Below are positions 41,345 to 44,937 of a stretch of 44,937 nucleotides of DNA, in pieces. Origin of the DNA: Bradyrhizobium uaiense (GTDB lineage Bacteria; Pseudomonadota; Alphaproteobacteria; Rhizobiales; Xanthobacteraceae); contig NZ_VKHP01000046.1 in the NCBI RefSeq assembly GCF_010811875.1, positions 1-44,937 of the forward strand, written 5' to 3'. The notes under the pieces were generated by a model. The model searched no databases. It saw only the letters and a program-made list of their open reading frames with translations, and had not been told where the DNA came from. Each line of letters opens with the position of its first letter. Positions within the stretch are counted from its first letter, which is position 1. Both the position numbers and the translations under genes were made by a program.

Positions 41345-42559
41345 TCAGCCAGACTGTCGAAGAGTGATGACTTCGGCACCTCGTGCTTCGACGTACGCGG
41401 CCCACGTCGCCATCAGTTCACGCCGCTTCTCGAACAGGTCGCCGCGGCGATAGGCCGCCTCGGTCTTGTCCTTGACGATATGGGCAAGCGCGGCCTCGCA
41501 GATTTCCCTGGCAAAATTTGTGCGTTCGGACGCCCAGTCCCGAAAGGCGGAGCGAAAACCGTGCACGGTGTAGGTCGACTTCATTCGGCGCATGATCATC
41601 AGCAGGACCATGTTGGACATCGGCTTGTCGTTCGAGCGCCCCGGAAAAACGAGCTCGCTTCCGGCCGCTAGCTGCTTGGCATGGCGCAAGAGCTCGATAC
41701 AGCGCGGCGCCAAGGGTACTCTGTGCTCCCTGGCCGCCTTCATACGGCTTGCCGGCACCGTCCAGGCTGCCTGCTCCAGATCGATTTCGGCCCAGCGGGC
41801 CTCAAGCACCTCATTGGTCCGAGCGGCCGTCAGCACCAAAAACTCAAAGGCGAGCGTGGCCTTGGTGGGCTCGCCCTCCTCCTTCAATTGTTGGAGGAAT
41901 GCCGTCACCTCGATATAGGGCAGCGCGGCATGATGACTCTTGCGTTCGGACTGCCGCGGCAATGCCTTGCTGATCTCCTCGACGGGGTTGTTTCCGGTGC
42001 GATGGCCGGCCGCTTTGGCCCAATCGAGCACTGTGCCGATACGTTGGCGGACCCGCCGCGCCGTTTCCTGTTTGGTCAGCCAGATCGGCGACAGCGCCTT
42101 GAGGATCTCGGGAGTGTCGATTTGATCGATACGGCGATCGCCGAAGGCCGGATAGGCGTAAGCCTTCAGGGTATTGATCCACTGGTCGCCGTGCTTGGCG
42201 TTCTTCCAGGCTTTGGCGTGCTCTTTGTGGACGGCCTCGGCGGCCTGCTTGAAGGTCGGCATCACCCGCCTGGCCCGGCGCTTCTCGGCGAGCGGGTCGC
42301 CGTCGTCGCGAGCCATCTTCCGGTATTTTTGCGCCTCTTCGCGCGCCTCGGCCAAGGAGACCAGTTTCAGCCCACCCAAGCCGATGTCGCACCGCTTGCC
42401 GCGGACCACGGTGCGCAACTCCCAGCGCTTGGCGCCGGACTCGGCCACCTTCAGATACAGGCCGTTGCCATCAGCGTAGCGACCGGGCTTCTTCAGCGCC
42501 CTGATCTGAACCACGGTCAGCGCCTTTTCGGGATGCTTCTTCCTTGTTCGATTCCCCAT
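41345..42559 (-). CDS. int: P4-type tyrosine integrase (left-facing, island integrase)
   Basis: 404 aa from ATG 42559 (GGAG close by; a GTG at 42595 would add 12 residues). The N-terminal DUF4102-type arm-binding domain includes KKPGRYADGNGLYLKVAESG and WELRTVVRGKRCDIGLGG. The core-binding domain follows. The catalytic domain has Arg in LTAARTNEVLEARW, the H-x-x-R box HGFRSAFRDWASE and the Tyr in EAAYRRGDLFEKRR. It appears intact. It lies at the tRNA-distal end of the island, reading inward, 121 bp from the attR repeat, and probably catalyses integration and excision at tRNA-Ser. Confidence 0.93.
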   Translation of the reverse strand: MGNRTRKKHPEKALTVVQIRALKKPGRYADGNGLYLKVAESGAKRWELRTVVRGKRCDIGLGGLKLVSLAEAREEAQKYRKMARDDGDPLAEKRRARRVMPTFKQAAEAVHKEHAKAWKNAKHGDQWINTLKAYAYPAFGDRRIDQIDTPEILKALSPIWLTKQETARRVRQRIGTVLDWAKAAGHRTGNNPVEEISKALPRQSERKSHHAALPYIEVTAFLQQLKEEGEPTKATLAFEFLVLTAARTNEVLEARWAEIDLEQAAWTVPASRMKAAREHRVPLAPRCIELLRHAKQLAAGSELVFPGRSNDKPMSNMVLLMIMRRMKSTYTVHGFRSAFRDWASERTNFAREICEAALAHIVKDKTEAAYRRGDLFEKRRELMATWAAYVEARGAEVITLRQSG

Positions 42560-42575
42560 CGCTCCGCCTAACTCG

Positions 42576-42607
42576 CGCCCCACATTTGATCCCACATTTT
42601 ATGTGGG
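42576..42607. promoter_or_regulatory. Direct repeat and palindrome at the integrase start
   Basis: 42576-42595 repeats the 20-bp motif found at 607-626. It overlaps the palindrome CCCACAT-TTT-ATGTGGG (42591-42607), which lies 32 bp before the integrase ATG. A perfect 7-bp dyad here is a good candidate operator or integrase-binding site. Confidence 0.5.
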
Positions 42608-42716
42608 ATCGAGCCGGATTTGGCAAGACCGCGTCGGACAGCCGATTCATATAAGTAACTGGAAAATGTGGATAATTTAGACGTCGCGAGACGTCGCTGG
42701 ACTCCAGTTCGGCGGA

Positions 42717-42730
42717 CACCCCTTCCGCCA
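42717..42730 (+). repeat. Right attachment repeat (attR core)
   Basis: CACCCCTTCCGCCA, identical to the tRNA-Ser 3' end (541-554), same orientation. A GTTCG also occurs at the same distance upstream as in the tRNA T arm, but the five bases between differ. It lies between two integrase genes, so it may serve as attR for the left element and attL for the right one. Confidence 0.55.
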
Positions 42731-42892
42731 GTACACTGTTCTCCGTTGTTCTCCACCGTTCGGAATCCCCAGTAAAATCAGCGCTTTCGTCGGCAGACTG
42801 TATTCCTTAGTTCGCCGTCGTTCCTCACAATCAAAGCGCAAACCGTAGCTTGGGACCGTGGGTTCGGAGGATGGTTTTCATCGGAGGAGCAC

Positions 42893-44125
42893 GTGGTGGG
42901 AAAACTCAAGCCGCTCGACGTCGAACGCGAAACGAAGCCCGGAAAGTATGCTGACGGCGACGGGCTCTACCTGATCGTAACTGGTCCCGCGGCGAAGAGC
43001 TGGTCCTATCGTTACTGGAAGGACGGCAAGGAGCGATGGCATGGCCTCGGCTCCTTCAGGGATGTATCCCTTAAGAACGCTCGGCTCGCACGAGACGCAG
43101 CTCGTCTATGCGTGAAGGGGGACCGCAACACGCCCGGCATAGACATCGTGCAGGAGCGCCGTGAGGCTCGCCAAGAGGCGAAGGCGGTAGAAGTGCAGAA
43201 AGCTGCGCCGACCTTTGAGGAGTGCGCAGAGGTCTACATCCGCGCGCTGTGGACCACGTGGAGCGAAAAACATCGCGATCAGTGGCCCTCCTCGCTTAAG
43301 CGATATGCCTATCCGACGATCGGAAAGTTGACCATCGCGGATATCAAGCCGAGCCATATCCACGAACTGCTCGCGCCCATCTGGTTGACCAAGCGGGAGA
43401 CCGCCAACCGGGTGCGCGGCCGGATCGAAACTATCATCGCAAAGAACGCCGACATTGATGACCTCGACTTCCGCAATCCGGCCGAGTTGACGAAGCAGCT
43501 CCGCGAAAAGCTACCAAAGCGGCCCAAGCGAGTCATTCGTCACCACCCGGCCCTTCCCTATGCCGATGCGGCGCACTTCATGAGTGAGCTTCGTACGGCT
43601 GAGGGACGCGCTGCTATGGCGCTGCGCTTCCTAATCTTCACGGTGTGCCGCACGAATGAAATCCTCGGCGCCAGATGGTCCGAGATCGATCGGACCTATC
43701 CGACCGGTGCGGTGTGGCGGATCCCCGGCGAGCGGATGAAGATGGACCAGGACCACTGCGTCCCGCTCTCGCAGCCCGCGCTGGATGTGCTCGACGAACT
43801 GAGCAAAGGCCAGCAGACCGAACTAATCTTCACCAACCCGGACGGCCACGAGTTTTCTGAGAACGCGATGCTCGCGGTACTCGATCGGATCGGTTACGGG
43901 CACGTCACTGTCCATGGCTTCCGGGCGACTTTTGCGACCTGGGCGGAGGAATGCACAGACTATCCCGACGGCGTTCGAGAGGCTGCGCTGGCCCACAAAT
44001 ACAAATCTGAAACGACCGCCGCCTACCAGCGTGGGGCTAAGCTGGAAAAGCGTCGTACCCTTATGCGCGACTGGGCTGAACTCCTCCTTGCGCCAGGAAA
44101 TGTGACCCGCTTGGCGCGTGCCTAG
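42893..44125 (+). CDS. int: P4-type tyrosine integrase (second, right-facing)
   Basis: 410 aa from a GTG at 42893 behind GGAGGAGCAC. It has the same architecture as the first integrase: KPGKYADGDGLYLIVTGPAA (DUF4102-type), the Arg box TVCRTNEILGARW, HGFRATFATWAEE and the Tyr in TTAAYQRGAKLEKRR. The two proteins are clearly related but distinct, so this is not a recent duplicate. It starts 162 bp to the right of the attR repeat and reads outward, the usual place and direction for the integrase of an element inserted at that repeat. It probably belongs to a second island extending beyond the window. Confidence 0.93.
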   Translation: MVGKLKPLDVERETKPGKYADGDGLYLIVTGPAAKSWSYRYWKDGKERWHGLGSFRDVSLKNARLARDAARLCVKGDRNTPGIDIVQERREARQEAKAVEVQKAAPTFEECAEVYIRALWTTWSEKHRDQWPSSLKRYAYPTIGKLTIADIKPSHIHELLAPIWLTKRETANRVRGRIETIIAKNADIDDLDFRNPAELTKQLREKLPKRPKRVIRHHPALPYADAAHFMSELRTAEGRAAMALRFLIFTVCRTNEILGARWSEIDRTYPTGAVWRIPGERMKMDQDHCVPLSQPALDVLDELSKGQQTELIFTNPDGHEFSENAMLAVLDRIGYGHVTVHGFRATFATWAEECTDYPDGVREAALAHKYKSETTAAYQRGAKLEKRRTLMRDWAELLLAPGNVTRLARA

Positions 44126-44140
44126 ACTTTTCGGTAGATA

Positions 44141-44165
44141 CGGCGGCTACCGCCGAGATAATTTT
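44141..44165 (+). terminator. Weak intrinsic terminator candidate after the second integrase
   Basis: CGGCGG-CTA-CCGCCG (44141-44155) forms a 6-bp GC stem followed by AGATAATTTT. The T run is short and offset, so strength is doubtful. It lies 16 bp after the integrase stop. Confidence 0.35.
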
Positions 44166-44166
44166 C

Positions 44167-44709
44167 GTGCCGCAATGGATGGGCGACCATATGCGCGACC
44201 CAAACTACTACATCGCGCTTTGCGCACGTAAATTCGCGGACCTCACTCGGCAGCTGATTTTGGCAGTGGATGCGGAGCAGCGGGACAAGCTGAATGCATT
44301 GCTGCAATACGTCAGACAATCCGCGGTTCAGGAGACTAATTCTGAGCGTGAGCGACGCCGGCGGCAATTGCCAGACGATCTCCAAAGGTGGAGCGATCGC
44401 AAGGTTCAATTGGCACGCGACATAACACCGGTCGAAGTGGAGGCTTTGCGAGGCTATTACGCTGTGCCCGGCGGAGGATTGCTGGGTACGCTTTCAAGCC
44501 TGGAGATGTCCCGCCTCGCTGACGTTTATGAGGGATGGTCGTGCACTGCCGACCTCGATCGTCTTTCAGCAATTCAGACTCAGGGTTTTGCAGATTCGAT
44601 GCGATCGATGGCTGATTTCCTGGGGCCAGACCATGTACCTCATGATCCGCCGGCCCGTTCCATTCATCGGTTCTTATACGAGAAGGCCTTTTCGTCTTCT
44701 GAAGACTGA
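44167..44709 (+). CDS. Hypothetical protein
   Basis: 180 aa from a GTG at 44167, or slightly shorter from ATG 44179 or 44191. It is mostly helical and charged: NYYIALCARKFADLTRQLIL, ERRRRQLPDDLQRWSDRKVQ. It has a Gly-rich turn AVPGGGLLGTL and a soluble C-terminus. No signal or membrane segment is present. It follows the second integrase on the same strand and is probably cargo of the second element. No family is recognised. Confidence 0.55.
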   Translation: MPQWMGDHMRDPNYYIALCARKFADLTRQLILAVDAEQRDKLNALLQYVRQSAVQETNSERERRRRQLPDDLQRWSDRKVQLARDITPVEVEALRGYYAVPGGGLLGTLSSLEMSRLADVYEGWSCTADLDRLSAIQTQGFADSMRSMADFLGPDHVPHDPPARSIHRFLYEKAFSSSED

Positions 44710-44810
44710 GAATTCCAATACGCGCTCGTGAACGAAGATCGCTGTTTCAACAGCGCAGCGAGCCTTGCCAGATTTTCGAGAATAGCGAGGCACGACTACG
44801 CCGGATCATT

Positions 44811-44937
44811 GTACGCCTCCGCTGACGGCCGCCTTGTTTGAGGAAGGCGAGCGCTGCAGGTCCTAGGGGTAATCCTAGGAGAAGCGCTATGACGATATCG
44901 CGGGCAGAGGTGATCACATCGGTAGAGCGGCGGCGGC
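44811..44937 (+). mobile_element. Start of an IS66-family insertion sequence (partial)
   Basis: The tnpA-like start at 44889 identifies the family. GTACGCCTCCGCTGACGG at 44811 begins with GTA like many IS66 terminal repeats and lies at a sensible distance before the gene, so it is a candidate left end. The right end is outside the window. TCCTAGG-GGTAA-TCCTAGGA-like dyad at about 44862-44881 precedes the gene. Confidence 0.5.
44889..44937 (+). CDS. IS66 TnpA-like protein, N-terminus only
   Basis: ATG 44889 opens MTISRAEVITSVERRRR and runs off the window. RAE(V/L)ITSVERRRRW is the typical start of the small IS66 accessory protein TnpA, a helix-turn-helix protein encoded first in the tnpA-tnpB-tnpC order. 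Only 16 codons are visible, so the call depends on this one motif. Confidence 0.65.
   Translation, partial: MTISRAEVITSVERRR

Larger units (their letters stand above)
541..42730. mobile_element. Genomic island inserted at tRNA-Ser
   Basis: Bounded by the 14-bp tRNA-derived repeats. It contains an integrase and AlpA-like gene at one end, BREX, a Lamassu-like module, and many relics. Length between repeat starts is 42176 bp. The large number of broken genes (tenA, kinase, GapR, DUF1376, phasin) suggests an old or composite island, with the defence genes still intact apart from pglX. Boundaries depend on the short repeat. Confidence 0.55.

Noticed and set aside
41681..42571. 296-codon open frame on the + strand
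   Set aside because: Antisense shadow of the integrase at 41345-42559.

Overview
The window looks like an accessory region from an alphaproteobacterium of the Bradyrhizobium/Nitrobacteraceae type. This is inferred from the GC-rich coding sequence, the tandem class III cyclases with TolB-like and TPR regions, an OpgC homologue, phasin and GapR (DUF2312) relics, the P4-type integrases and an IS66-like gene. I could not run a search to confirm it. The core is a genomic island of about 42 kb. It starts at the 3' end of a tRNA-Ser(UGA) gene (465-554) and is bounded on the right by a 14-bp copy of that tRNA 3' end at 42717-42730. A P4-type integrase with an AlpA-like partner lies just inside the right boundary. 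A second integrase starts just outside it, so a second element probably sits in tandem.

Left part (555-4400): a decayed, 5'-truncated copy of an uncharacterised HTH-type gene, two small exported-protein genes, and the intact copy of the same HTH-type gene.

Defence block (4438-24347, all on the - strand, almost 20 kb without a reversal). In transcription order: a small coupled ORF, brxE, brxA, brxB, brxC, pglX in two overlapping pieces, pglZ, brxL, an FRG-domain gene, then a three-gene module of a SIR2-domain protein, a small protein and a zinc-hook SMC-like ATPase. The first part is a complete BREX phage-defence locus. It combines the type 6-associated BrxE with the type 1/4-associated BrxL, and its PglX methyltransferase is split by a one-base frame change at an ATGA junction. 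The last three genes match Lamassu with a SIR2 effector. The FRG gene lies between the two systems and belongs clearly to neither. Most junctions are 1-4 bp overlaps, which suggests translational coupling.

Middle (24513-34852): a serine recombinase with candidate crossover-site dyads, a tenA pseudogene, opgC, an HD-domain hydrolase, two tandem adenylate/guanylate cyclase paralogues whose upstream regions are also duplicated, a broken HWE/HisKA_2 histidine kinase, a short unknown gene and two decayed small genes.

Right part (35023-42559): element backbone. It has an XRE regulator divergent from a membrane protein plus ArdC/ImmA-like metallopeptidase pair. Next comes a repeat-dense non-coding stretch (about 37.4-38.2 kb) that could be an origin or partition region. 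Then follow an orphan NPPY methyltransferase, broken DUF1376-like and GapR-like genes, small unknown genes, an AlpA-like regulator and the integrase. Beyond the right boundary lie the second integrase, an unknown gene, and the start of an IS66-family element that runs off the window.
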